NCBI GenBank assembly: GCA_016178305.1 | Contig: JACOTM010000007.1 | Location: forward strand, 1-64,000 | Direction: 5' to 3' | Length of the DNA stretch: 64,000 nucleotides | Origin: Flavobacteriia bacterium | Lineage (GTDB): Bacteria > Bacteroidota > Bacteroidia > Flavobacteriales_D > Crocinitomicaceae | Shown: piece after piece, positions 17,385-26,563 of the stretch | Layout: each line of letters starts with the position of its first letter | How positions within the stretch are numbered: position 1 is the first letter of the stretch | Made by a program: the position numbers and the translations under genes | The notes under the pieces: generated by a model | The model's input: the letters and a program-made list of their open reading frames with translations, nothing else | Database searches by the model: none | Told to the model about the DNA's origin: nothing

Positions 17385-18185
17385 TTATTTATTAATTATT
17401 GACTTCAATTCATGAACTTCTTTTTGTAATTCTTGTAAGGAGCGTGACAAATCATGGTCATCCATTCGAATTTCGGGCAACTCAGGAGAAATGTAGTTTA
17501 CAAATTTCCATATTTCTAAAATATCATTAGCATGAACAAAGTACGGTTTATAGAATGTATTTGTGGAACAGAGCTGAAATGATTGCGTAGATTCTAATAA
17601 GTTATGTACTATTTTAAAAACGATACCCTCATCTTTAGTTACAACAATACAAGGAGTTGAATTTCGAATAGACATCCAATTTTGAATAAATTCCGCAACT
17701 ACGAATGAACCTTCAACAACTGGAGGCATTGAATCTCCTTGAATTGGAAATGACCTGTATTTTTTATTTTTAGATAGAAACGGTAGGTTAAATGTCGGTA
17801 AAACTTTTAGGTAATCTGGATCTGCGTATCCTCTAGCATAACCAGCACTCGCTTTCATAGGAATCAACTCAATCATTTCTTCTTCATGCTCATTTACAAC
17901 CGATGTTAGAATTCTTAATTTTTGTCCTTTCACATCGATCATCAAGCCTTTTTCTAATCTTTCCATTTCATTTTCTGAAAAATTTTCGAAATTTTTGCGA
18001 ACTAACTCATCAATTGAAACCTTAAAATAATCACTGAAAAGAACTAAGTTATCGATATTAGGTTGGGCTACTCCATTCTCATAACCACTGTATGTCGAAC
18101 GACTCAATTTCAAGTCTTGAGCGACATCTTCCTGTGATTTTTTTAATCTTTTACGGAGTATTTTTAAATTATTTCCGACTTCCAT
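17385..18185 (-). CDS. XRE-family repressor with S24 (LexA-like) peptidase domain
   Basis: A DNA-binding regulator that can probably cleave itself. Residues 1-62 are a helix-turn-helix (LKILRKRLKKSQEDVAQDL, SRSTYSGYENGVAQP). From about 108 the S24 domain follows: a possible cleavage pair A114-G115 in KASAGYARG, nucleophile S152 in FPIQGDSMPPV, and base K191 in GIVFKIV. The Ser-Lys spacing of 39 is close to the 37 of LexA. The end is a short coiled coil. There are no phage genes around it, so it is probably a chromosomal regulator. Targets and trigger are unknown. Confidence 0.85.
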   Translation of the reverse strand: MEVGNNLKILRKRLKKSQEDVAQDLKLSRSTYSGYENGVAQPNIDNLVLFSDYFKVSIDELVRKNFENFSENEMERLEKGLMIDVKGQKLRILTSVVNEHEEEMIELIPMKASAGYARGYADPDYLKVLPTFNLPFLSKNKKYRSFPIQGDSMPPVVEGSFVVAEFIQNWMSIRNSTPCIVVTKDEGIVFKIVHNLLESTQSFQLCSTNTFYKPYFVHANDILEIWKFVNYISPELPEIRMDDHDLSRSLQELQKEVHELKSIINK

Positions 18186-18260
18186 TTCGAGTTGATTTTT
18201 AAATTCAGAAGTAAAAATAACATTTCTTATTTAATAAACAAAATAAAGATTATTATTTAA

Positions 18261-19172
18261 TCATTTCCTTGCTTGTATTGTTTTCCCAACCATTCTACCA
18301 TAAACGGCTGTAAATTTAGCTCCAAAGAAAATAATTTGAGACGAATAATAAGTCCAAACGAGTATAATCATTAACGTTCCAGCAATTCCTCCATCTTTAG
18401 CAAAGAAATATTTCCCGATATAAAATTTAATAAATAATTGTCCAAAATAAAGTAATATCGAAGTAACAAATGCTCCTGCAAGTGCTAATTTCCATTTCAC
18501 AATACCATCATGTAAATATCTAAATATCAATGTAAAAATGAAAATATTTGTAAAAATAGACAAACCATGCTGCGCAAGCTCCATAAAAATCCAATTTATA
18601 GCTGTTGATTCTTTAAAAAAATCATTCCCAAAAGAAATCAAAATTGTTTGTGCAAAATACAAAACAATTGTAACTACTCCGAAAATAACCAACATACTAA
18701 AAGACATTAACCTTGAAGTAATTGAATTAACAATTAATTTCTTTTTATTACTAAATTTTCGTTCTACATCAAAAAAATCATTTAAACTTCCTCTGAGAGA
18801 CATCAATAAAGCTGTGCTCGATAAGATTAAAGCTACTATTCCTGAAACATTTAAGATAAAGCTGCCTTTTTCCATATTCATTTCATCTAAAAAAGATATT
18901 ATTCCTCCAATATCTTTGATCCCTACTTGTTCTTTTAACATTTTCCCCACAATCTCAACCATCACTTCATGTCCAACTAATTTTCCAAAAGTTGCAAACG
19001 AAAGGTAAAGCATTGGGACTAATGCAAAAATGGTATAATAAGACAAGGCTGCTCCATGAAAAAAACTTTTCTCTTTAAAAAACTCTATGAATGTTGATTT
19101 GATTAAAAGCCAAATCTCAGACCATGTTAAATGCCTTATTCCTTTTTTTAATGCTAATTTTTTTGGTTTCAT
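18261..19172 (-). CDS. YihY/BrkB-family inner membrane protein
   Basis: Polytopic membrane protein of the YihY (once called RNase BN) family, function unsettled. The 303-residue product has the family opening FFKEKSFFHGAALSYYTIFALVPML, the GSLNDFFDVE motif, and about six hydrophobic helices. It ends in GAKFTAVYG. The ATG at 19172 lies 56 bases inside the end of the upstream ABC ATPase gene, in another frame. No later start keeps the conserved N-terminus, so the overlap looks real. The coupling hints at co-production, not a shared function. Confidence 0.85.
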   Translation of the reverse strand: MKPKKLALKKGIRHLTWSEIWLLIKSTFIEFFKEKSFFHGAALSYYTIFALVPMLYLSFATFGKLVGHEVMVEIVGKMLKEQVGIKDIGGIISFLDEMNMEKGSFILNVSGIVALILSSTALLMSLRGSLNDFFDVERKFSNKKKLIVNSITSRLMSFSMLVIFGVVTIVLYFAQTILISFGNDFFKESTAINWIFMELAQHGLSIFTNIFIFTLIFRYLHDGIVKWKLALAGAFVTSILLYFGQLFIKFYIGKYFFAKDGGIAGTLMIILVWTYYSSQIIFFGAKFTAVYGRMVGKTIQARK

Positions 19173-20067
19173 TTAAAATTTCTGTGTGATAAATTTGAAT
19201 TTTTTCTTTTTTTTCTGTTACAAAATGATTAACAAAATACGCACCACAAAATTGATATTCAACGAAATCTACTTTTAGTTCAATTTCTTTTTTCGTTTCA
19301 AAAGTAAACTCATTCGGTCTAAATAAGATTGTTTTCCCTTGTAATTTCACTTTATTAACAATCCCAAATAATTCTGCTTGCTTGAAATTTTCAGGAAAAA
19401 AATAAAAATTAAAAGGTATATCCATCCTTTTGATTTGACCTTTATCAAAATGAATTATTTTATCTGCTAAATTTAATATTTCGACACCATCATGCGAAAC
19501 TAAAATAATTCCCAATTTACGTTTCTTTTTCAATTTCAAAAGATATTGTGCAATTTTAGTACGTAATCTGGTGTCTAAATGCACAAAAGGTTCATCTAAT
19601 AATAATATTTTAGGTTCACAAGCTAGTGCTCTTGCCAAACACAATCTTTGCTGTTCTCCTCCTGAAATTAACAATGCTTTTTTATTCCTTAAAGGCATTA
19701 ACTCCAATAATTCAAGTAATTCATGAACTAATTCATCCCTTTCAATTAAAGGTAAATACAAAATTTTCTCTCGAATATTCTCTTCAACTGAATGGTAAAT
19801 ATCTAAATCAAAATCTTGATTTACGAGCTGAATATCATCATAACCTGGTACTAATTTAAAATTTGGTCCGACAATTTTTACATCTTCTAAAAATACAGAA
19901 CCTTTATCAGCATCTTTTAAACCTGCAATTATTTTTAAAAGAGTTGTTTTTCCTATTCCACTTTTACCAACAATTCCAATAATTTCATTTTCATTTAATG
20001 AAAAACTGACATTATCAATAATTTTTTGCTCATACGAAAATTCAATATTTGAAATTTTTAAAAGCAT
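19117..20067 (-). CDS. ABC transporter ATP-binding protein without adjacent permease
   Basis: ATPase subunit of the ABC superfamily. The 316-residue product has Walker A GKSGIGKTTLLK, Q-loop LVNQDF, signature ISGGEQQRLCLARAL, Walker B KILLLDEPF, a D-loop and the switch His in VSHDG. About 85 residues follow the core and could form a small substrate- or regulatory domain, as in importers of inorganic ions or sugars. I use the ATG at 20067; a TTG at 20076 would overlap the upstream stop. No permease or binding protein is beside it, so its partner must be elsewhere. Confidence 0.85.
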   Translation of the reverse strand: MLLKISNIEFSYEQKIIDNVSFSLNENEIIGIVGKSGIGKTTLLKIIAGLKDADKGSVFLEDVKIVGPNFKLVPGYDDIQLVNQDFDLDIYHSVEENIREKILYLPLIERDELVHELLELLELMPLRNKKALLISGGEQQRLCLARALACEPKILLLDEPFVHLDTRLRTKIAQYLLKLKKKRKLGIILVSHDGVEILNLADKIIHFDKGQIKRMDIPFNFYFFPENFKQAELFGIVNKVKLQGKTILFRPNEFTFETKKEIELKVDFVEYQFCGAYFVNHFVTEKKEKIQIYHTEILNETKKISIKKRNKAFNMV

Positions 20068-20068
20068 T

Positions 20069-20497
20069 TTAACCAATTAATTTCTCTGGAAAATCTTGAT
20101 TCACGATATATATTCCTGGAATTGGATTGATACAAGGTTCATCTCCTTTTAGGTAAACTTTTAAAATGTATTCTGTTTTTGTCTCTTCCAAATCAAAAGA
20201 GTCAACCGCTTGTTCTGAACACGCAAACTCAGTTAATAAGCCATCTTTAGAGATTACTTTAAAAACAAGCATGTCCTCGATTTCAAATTTAAATTCTCCT
20301 CCTTCGGCATATTCTCCTTCAATAATATAAATTCCTTTTCGGATTATATCAACCAATGAAACTTCAGATTTTACACCTAATTCATCTTCCCATTCAATTT
20401 TATAATTATTTTCCGATTCTTCTCCATTATGTTGAGCATCTGCGTGTTCTTGTGAAAAATGATCATTTAACAAATAAAAATGTGCTGTAAGTTTCAT
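20069..20497 (-). CDS. conserved-looking protein of unknown function
   Basis: I do not recognise a family. The 142-residue product has no signal peptide or membrane segment, is acidic, and is rich in predicted beta strands (KSEVSLVDIIRKGIYIIEGEY, GEFKFEIEDMLVFKVI, TEYILKVYLKGDEP). It ends in GIYIVNQDFPEKLIG. It is the first gene of the run leading to the ABC ATPase (1-base gap) and YihY, so it is expressed with them. A terminator for the opposite flank lies just upstream. Confidence 0.6.
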   Translation of the reverse strand: MKLTAHFYLLNDHFSQEHADAQHNGEESENNYKIEWEDELGVKSEVSLVDIIRKGIYIIEGEYAEGGEFKFEIEDMLVFKVISKDGLLTEFACSEQAVDSFDLEETKTEYILKVYLKGDEPCINPIPGIYIVNQDFPEKLIG

Positions 20498-20533
20498 ATT
20501 ATATTTCTAATACCGATTAATTAAACAAAAATA

Positions 20534-20567
20534 ACATAAAAAAAGGATGCCGTAAATTGACATCCTT
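20534..20567 (-). terminator. intrinsic terminator of the PNGase F-like gene
   Basis: CATCCTT/AAGGATG arms (20561-20567 and 20543-20549) form a seven-pair stem. On the minus strand the stem runs into a T tract, 20 bases after the stop at 20588. Confidence 0.8.
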
Positions 20568-20587
20568 AATTTTATTTGATTTTGATT

Positions 20588-23500
20588 TTATCGTTTAATG
20601 AATTGTTTCGTATAAACACTTTCTCCTGTTGTAATTTTTACAATATACGCTCCACTTGGTGCATTCGTAATATCAACTTCAGATTCTGCAAAAAGAGCTG
20701 TGGCATTCATTGATTGTGTTAATATTTTACGCCCCATGATATCGAAAACTTCTAAATTAGCTTCATTTTCAATAAACCCATTGATTTCAATGTTAAAAAT
20801 TCCATTATTAGGATTTGGAAACACTTTAATTTCATGATCTAAATTTTTTTCATTTAAATCCAAAGTGAATCCAACTGAAAAATCAGTACGGTAATATCTT
20901 CCGAAATCACTCGGAAAAGCTTCAACATTACTTCCTCCTACTCTTTTAACTCGAAATTGACCTGTTGTTTCACCTTCTGTTTGACTAGAATACCAAAAAC
21001 CAATTCCATCATCATCTGAATCTTCAAGAATAACACTATAACATCCTGGAGCTAAATCAAAGGTATCTTTATAAGTTGTAGAATTTGCTAACGTTAATCT
21101 TTCGAAGATTACTGTACCATTTTGATCAACCAATTTATATTTATTTTCACTCGCTTTATTATTTGTTGAAAACCAAATTAAAAATTTACCGTTTACAGCA
21201 TTTGGAGGAGCAAATTTAGTTGTATAAATATCATTATTAGCATATTCATCACTATTCGCTACTCCATTTAAATCTAATATCTGTGCTGAAAATTTTAAGT
21301 TTCCATTTTGAGCAAAATAGGCGTCATAATCTGTCCACCAACTTAAATCAGTAACTGGAATTTCAACTACTTCTTTTTCTAAAAATGCTAAATTTCCATT
21401 CCAAGTATAATCTAAATAATTCCCTGGAGTAATCCAACAACGAATCTTACAACTTGTTAAATCTTGCGCTCCTGTGTTTTGTATGATAACTCTAGGATTC
21501 GAACAAGTTGGATTCCACTTACTATAATATTCCCAATTATTTGGATTTAAGACGTCAGCTATAGCTCCATCCGTTTGGAAATTTGGAGCAGAATATGATA
21601 TTAAATCGAATGCAGCAACATAATTTCCTCCACCAGCGGCTTGATCGTTATTTGCTGGGGGTGTGACTGAATAATCAATTGCAACATTTGTACCTGGAGT
21701 AACAAAAGGTGTTATTTCATGGTCGAATGTTTTTACGAGATCCCCAGGACACCATCCTTCTCTTGCATAAGGCCATGTACCACCTTGCCCTATATTTGGA
21801 TTTGTAGCACATTCTGAAGATTGCCAGATAGTCCAATTAAAATGTTCTTGACCGTTTAAAGCAATTTTATGAAAATTTTGATTCCATTCACAACATCCTG
21901 CATTTCCTTGTTGCCCATGTCCTGTAATTCTTGTTTTAATTTTAAACATGGATGAAGTATCGCTTAATAAAATATTTTTAGATTTTAATACCGTATCTAC
22001 AGCCATTTGACCGTAATTATAACTCATAAATTCAGACCAAATTGGTTGTCTATCATGTACATCTCTTGGGGGAATTCCTTCAATAAATGCAAATTTCAAA
22101 TCAACTAATTCCTGTGTATTATGTGCCGATAAATCAACTGAATTTTTCAAATATTTTTGATAATCTGTAACCTCTGCAATCCACGAAAAGCCATTAGGAC
22201 CTAAATCAAAACTAATTCCATAAGGTGTAATATATCTAGAAATTTCAATATTATTAATTTTTTCAACTGGTTCTTTATAGTAATAGATTGAGTCATTTGT
22301 TATCATTTCAGTCGTTACTTCAGGTAAACTAGAAATCTCAGCACCCAAATAATCATATACATGACTTGTTCCTCCAGGATATGCTACAGTCGTATTTACA
22401 ATCTGAAACGCATTATCCGTTGCTGCATATTCAAATATTACTTGCGGTTCATTTGCTACATTAATATTAACCAAAGTTGAATCTAAATTTCCTAAAACGC
22501 CTTGTCCAAAAGTAATTGCTGGTCTAATTCCTGATGCAACAACTCCACTTACAGGCAATTGATTAAAATTAATCATCCCGTATTCAGAAGGCATCCCTAA
22601 ACGATTGTTTACGCTTTTATCTTTAATGATTTTCTCGTTATCAAAATCATAATATAAAATTAAATCATTGTAATTCGGATGAGAAGGAGAAATTTGTTTA
22701 TTTTTCCACGCTGCAATATTTGTAGCAGAAAGAGCTGTTTTGAAAATTGAAAATTCATCGATACTTCCTTGGTAATCATAACTTAGAGAAACATCTGAAC
22801 CAATAATAAATTTAGCTATTTTTCCAATAGGTCTGTTTAGTCCTGTTCCCGAATGCCATAATACTCCATCTAAATAAATAAACATTTGACCCGTAGATGT
22901 TTTCTTTACAAAAGACCAATGATGCCAAGCTCCATCCAAAATAGATGCACTTGAAGCTTTACTAATACGATCATATCCATTATTACTTCCACCATCGAAA
23001 TAGATTGTATTATCACTCCAAGGAAAATGAATATTTAAAACTCTATTTCCTAATGAATCTACTGCTTCTAAAAGTGACGTATTATTAGCTGCGCTTCCAT
23101 TACCTTTAGACCAAAAAGAAATCGTAATATCTCCTCCAAAATCATCATTAGAGACATCTAACTCAGCGTAATTATTAAAAGTCGTATTAAATACCCCATT
23201 TTTTGCAGGATATGAAACCGCTAAATTCTGTCCAATTGTTTCATTAGCATCAACAACATAATCAGAAGTTCCAAGCATTGGATTTTCAAAAGTGATTTCT
23301 ACCACCAAATTTGAAGTTCCATCCCAATTAAAAGGATTTGAAAAAATAAAATTATTTAATCCGATTGTAGCATTTTCTAATTTTTGTTCGTAAACTGTTG
23401 TAAAACCAATTGTTTCAAAATTTGTAAGACTCGTTCCTGAAAAGCTTTTAATTTTAATTGTAAATTTTTCAGTATTATTACCCAATTGACTAAACGCAAA

Positions 23501-24046
23501 AGCTAAATTTGTAATATCTCCCATCAATATACCCGCACTCGTCAGTTCATTTGCTGTAACAAGAAATTGAACTCGATTTCCCGTATTTGTTGTGTTTAAT
23601 AATACCATTGACGCTCCAGAATTACTAATCACAGAAACATCATTCGCAGGACTTAAGGTTCGATTATATTGATAAGTTTGGTAAGTATCGTAAAAAGGTT
23701 CTGTTCTATAATTATATGTTGTTGGTGTTGATTCATTTACTTTAAATTTCACTGAATTCATTTTAGTTGAATCAAAAATACCAGTATGCTCGTTTACCGT
23801 TGTATAAGTCAAATAATCCCATTCTCCACAGTTATACTGATCCCAAGTTGTTAATGGACTACATTTTAATTTGTAATACATCAACACTTTTTCAAAACGC
23901 TTAGAATTTAATTCTTGAGGAAAATCAAATATAGCTCTCCTTGAAGTAATGCTATCAAAAGTAAAAGTTTGAACCCAAGTTGTATCTTGAGCATTGATTA
24001 AAATTGCGTTCATTGCTAACAAACAAAACAGCAAAGATTTTTTCAT
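20588..24046 (-). CDS. PNGase F-related secreted protein with LamG domain and type IX sorting signal
   Basis: Large exported protein, 1152 residues. A signal peptide ends near LINAQ. Then comes the N-terminal PNGase F-like domain (FPQELNSKRFEKVLMYYKLKC, CGEWDYLTYTTV). A LamG/concanavalin-like domain occupies about 294-435 (DGAWHHWSFVKK, IYLDGVLWH, GSIDEFSIFKTALS). The second PNGase F-like domain is about 680-910 (RITGHGQQGNAGCCEWNQNFH, GGTWPYAREGWCPGD). A type IX C-terminal sorting domain ends the protein (VFPNPNNGIFNIEI, GAYIVKITTGESVYTKQFIKR). Related enzymes cut N-glycans from glycoproteins; activity here is inferred. A -7 box TAACTTTG lies at 24109-24116 (minus). Confidence 0.85.
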   Translation of the reverse strand: MKKSLLFCLLAMNAILINAQDTTWVQTFTFDSITSRRAIFDFPQELNSKRFEKVLMYYKLKCSPLTTWDQYNCGEWDYLTYTTVNEHTGIFDSTKMNSVKFKVNESTPTTYNYRTEPFYDTYQTYQYNRTLSPANDVSVISNSGASMVLLNTTNTGNRVQFLVTANELTSAGILMGDITNLAFAFSQLGNNTEKFTIKIKSFSGTSLTNFETIGFTTVYEQKLENATIGLNNFIFSNPFNWDGTSNLVVEITFENPMLGTSDYVVDANETIGQNLAVSYPAKNGVFNTTFNNYAELDVSNDDFGGDITISFWSKGNGSAANNTSLLEAVDSLGNRVLNIHFPWSDNTIYFDGGSNNGYDRISKASSASILDGAWHHWSFVKKTSTGQMFIYLDGVLWHSGTGLNRPIGKIAKFIIGSDVSLSYDYQGSIDEFSIFKTALSATNIAAWKNKQISPSHPNYNDLILYYDFDNEKIIKDKSVNNRLGMPSEYGMINFNQLPVSGVVASGIRPAITFGQGVLGNLDSTLVNINVANEPQVIFEYAATDNAFQIVNTTVAYPGGTSHVYDYLGAEISSLPEVTTEMITNDSIYYYKEPVEKINNIEISRYITPYGISFDLGPNGFSWIAEVTDYQKYLKNSVDLSAHNTQELVDLKFAFIEGIPPRDVHDRQPIWSEFMSYNYGQMAVDTVLKSKNILLSDTSSMFKIKTRITGHGQQGNAGCCEWNQNFHKIALNGQEHFNWTIWQSSECATNPNIGQGGTWPYAREGWCPGDLVKTFDHEITPFVTPGTNVAIDYSVTPPANNDQAAGGGNYVAAFDLISYSAPNFQTDGAIADVLNPNNWEYYSKWNPTCSNPRVIIQNTGAQDLTSCKIRCWITPGNYLDYTWNGNLAFLEKEVVEIPVTDLSWWTDYDAYFAQNGNLKFSAQILDLNGVANSDEYANNDIYTTKFAPPNAVNGKFLIWFSTNNKASENKYKLVDQNGTVIFERLTLANSTTYKDTFDLAPGCYSVILEDSDDDGIGFWYSSQTEGETTGQFRVKRVGGSNVEAFPSDFGRYYRTDFSVGFTLDLNEKNLDHEIKVFPNPNNGIFNIEINGFIENEANLEVFDIMGRKILTQSMNATALFAESEVDITNAPSGAYIVKITTGESVYTKQFIKR

Positions 24047-24181
24047 AATAAAAATAGTTTAATTTAAATACAGATAATAAAAATCTTAAATTTTCATTAA
24101 ATAATTAACAAAGTTACCGATTGAACAAGAATTATACTAAAATGATTTAGTTGTTTTTTTTGATATTCTTGTAAAGCTAAA

Positions 24182-24961
24182 TCAATACTTTCCTTCTAAA
24201 ATTAACCCATCGAAAGCAGGAAATACATTTTCAGGTAACAAGTTGCTTATTTCATTATACGTTCCAAACAAGTGAGAGATATGAGTTAGAAAAGCTTTTT
24301 TAGGTTTTATTTTATCAACAAATTCTAATGCTTCAGCAAGATTAAAATGTGAAATATGTTCAGACTGATGAAGCGCATTTACGATTAATATTTCAGTTCC
24401 TATTATTTTATCTATTTCTTGCTCACTAATTGTTTTTGCATCAGTAATATAAGTAAAGTTTCCAATCCTAAAACCTAAAACAGGCATTTTATAATGTAAA
24501 ACTTGAATCGGTAAAACATTGATCCCAGAAGGAAGTTGAAATTCTTCATTTTGAATAATATTCAAATTTATTTTAGGAATTCCGGGATAACGAACTCCTG
24601 AAAATACATATTGAAATTCACGATGCAATGCTAGAGAAACTTGTTCTGTACAAAAAACTTCCATATCTCTTTTTTCTCTGTAATTAAATGCCCTAACATC
24701 ATCTAATCCAGCAACATGATCTTTATGTTCGTGTGTAAAAATAATTCCGCGTAATGACTTTACATGATGCTGCAACATTTGCTGTCTAAAATCTGGTCCT
24801 GAATCTATTACATAATTATCATTTGTAAAAGAAAGTAAAACAGAACTTCTTAAACGAATATCTTTTTGATTGTTTGAATTACAAACATGACAATCGCATG
24901 CAATCACAGGAACTCCTTGTGATGTACCCGAACCAAGTATTGTAATTTTAAAAGTATTCAA
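24182..24961 (-). CDS. metallo-beta-lactamase-fold hydrolase, PhnP-like
   Basis: Zinc-dependent hydrolase acting probably on a phosphodiester. The 259-residue product has the motif T-H77-E-H79-K-D81-H82 and a D-A-K ligand motif (YITDAKT). An extra Cys cluster C22-x-C24-xx-C27 resembles the structural zinc site of PhnP. The C-terminal His (LTHISH) would complete the site. The start is a TTG at 24961, one base after the TGA of the DUF423 gene; no ATG lies before the conserved ILGSGTSQG. It ends the radC-wecB run. Confidence 0.85.
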   Translation of the reverse strand: MNTFKITILGSGTSQGVPVIACDCHVCNSNNQKDIRLRSSVLLSFTNDNYVIDSGPDFRQQMLQHHVKSLRGIIFTHEHKDHVAGLDDVRAFNYREKRDMEVFCTEQVSLALHREFQYVFSGVRYPGIPKINLNIIQNEEFQLPSGINVLPIQVLHYKMPVLGFRIGNFTYITDAKTISEQEIDKIIGTEILIVNALHQSEHISHFNLAEALEFVDKIKPKKAFLTHISHLFGTYNEISNLLPENVFPAFDGLILEGKY

Positions 24962-24962
24962 A

Positions 24963-25352
24963 TCATTTATTTTTTAAAAATTTAACTAAAAACAAACTCC
25001 AACTGAGAATGATCAATGCTCCTCCAATCGGTGTTAAAGGTCCTAAAAAATTGAAATTCATTTTCAATAAAGGCATTATTGCTAAACCATAAATTGAAAG
25101 TGAAAACAATAAATGTCCTAATAAAAGTAAACTGAAATTTAATTTCAAATTAAAAGAAAACTTATGCGCATTTAATCCTAAAATTAAAAAAGAAAATGCT
25201 CCATACATTTGATAACGTACTCCTGTTTCAAATGAAATAATTTTTTCTGGAAAATCAAGCAAAGCCTTTTTTAAGGCATGTGCTCCGAACGCACCCAAAA
25301 CAATACCCGTAATTAGTAATATCAAACCTGTAAAAATGATTTTTTTGTTCAT
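24963..25352 (-). CDS. DUF423 small membrane protein
   Basis: Small inner-membrane protein of the DUF423/YgdD family, function unknown. The 129-residue product has four hydrophobic helices and the family motifs LGAFGAHALKK, FETGVRYQMYGAFSFLILGL and FNFLGPLTPIGGALIILSW. It abuts the deacetylase pseudogene (its start is one base before that gene's end) and is followed by the MBL hydrolase. Confidence 0.9.
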   Translation of the reverse strand: MNKKIIFTGLILLITGIVLGAFGAHALKKALLDFPEKIISFETGVRYQMYGAFSFLILGLNAHKFSFNLKLNFSLLLLGHLLFSLSIYGLAIMPLLKMNFNFLGPLTPIGGALIILSWSLFLVKFLKNK

Positions 25353-26563
25353 CTATCTTTTATTTAAATTCAAGGAAAATTCCAGAACTTCTGACCAATT
25401 TTTCCATTTTTTATAATCACCTATTGTTTCATTATGCCAAATAAACATGAAATCTCCTCCATATTTCTCTAACTCTTGAAACAACTTCAATATTAATGTT
25501 TTACTTTCTTCTACTGAAACTTTTAAATATTCATTCAATGTACCGTCCATGTATGAAAATGGATGAATCAATAAATTCGTTTTTTCATTTTTTAATAAAT
25601 CGAACCAATAAAATGAGCGTGCTGTTCCTGCTCTAAATCCAATATTTTCAGCATATCCCATTGTATAATCATTGGTAATACCAACTTTTAATAAACTCGA
25701 ATATGTTTTGTGAATATTCAATCTTAAAAAATGCTGTCTGGAATGAATTACTTCTTTTTTTAGAATCGATTTTAAACGATTTAATTCATCTTCAATACTG
25801 TAATAGTAAGAATTTGATTTATAGCTCGGATGAATTCCTATAATAAATTTATCAATATTAAAACGTTCAATTATTGCTTGTTGCCCCCAATTTTTATAAG
25901 ATAAATTTTTATCAAATTTTGTAAAATCTCCTAAAAGCCAAAATATATTTACTTTAAAACCTCTTTCTTGAATCGATGCAATATAATCATAAGTGTCATA
26001 CGGATCTTTTAAATGATTATTGAGCACTTTTTTTCGTTCTGTTAACCTTTCCTTATTCTGGTTTATCACATCTTTTACAATGGATAAAATTTTACGTGTT
26101 CCTTCCTTATATTGATAGGCATAAGCATTGTCAATATCAAAAGTTGGTCTAATTTCAACAAAATGACTTTGGAAATTATTCTCTAATCCATTTTTTTTTT
26201 TTTTTTTAATTAAAAAATCTACCGCCCAATTCTATTCTCAATATATTCTTCCATTCTTGAAAGAATATAAAAAATAGATGCTAAAGGATCTAAAATACGG
26301 TTAAATGTCAAACATATTTCTTCCTCAAAAACACCTTTTCCAAGTGCATAAGTAAAAATCGCCTCATCAAACAATAAAGTAGAAGGTGTTAAGTGAGGTA
26401 CATTTTCAAAATATCTTTCTGAATAATTGAATTTTAAATTAGAAGAATTTTCAAAAGAGTAAAAATCATTGTTTAATTTGTAGGTCAGCCCTCTTTCCAA
26501 AAAGACAAAATCCAAGGTATAAATTAACCTTTCAGAAATTTGATCGACAAATATTTCAACCAT
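25353..26563 (-). pseudogene. polysaccharide deacetylase-family protein, broken near an A17 tract
   Basis: Two in-line pieces make one broken gene. The upstream piece (26219-26563, ATG at 26563) matches the N-terminal domain of Bacteroidota deacetylase-family proteins and stops right after EEYIENRIGR, where relatives continue with a GRF motif. The downstream piece (from about 26190 to 25353) resumes in another frame with RPTFDIDNAYAYQ and runs to the end with LLIHPFSYMDG. Between them is a run of 17 A (T on plus, 26191-26207) and a stop at 26219-26221. The segment expected between GRF and the PVVD-like motif is mostly missing. Either the gene is dead or the assembly is wrong. ATG overlaps the wecB stop by one base. 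Confidence 0.75.
26191..26207. repeat. 17-base A/T homopolymer inside the deacetylase gene
   Basis: Seventeen T on the plus strand (A on the coding strand). It is the longest homopolymer in the window and lies exactly at the junction of the two frames of the disrupted gene. Confidence 0.95.
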
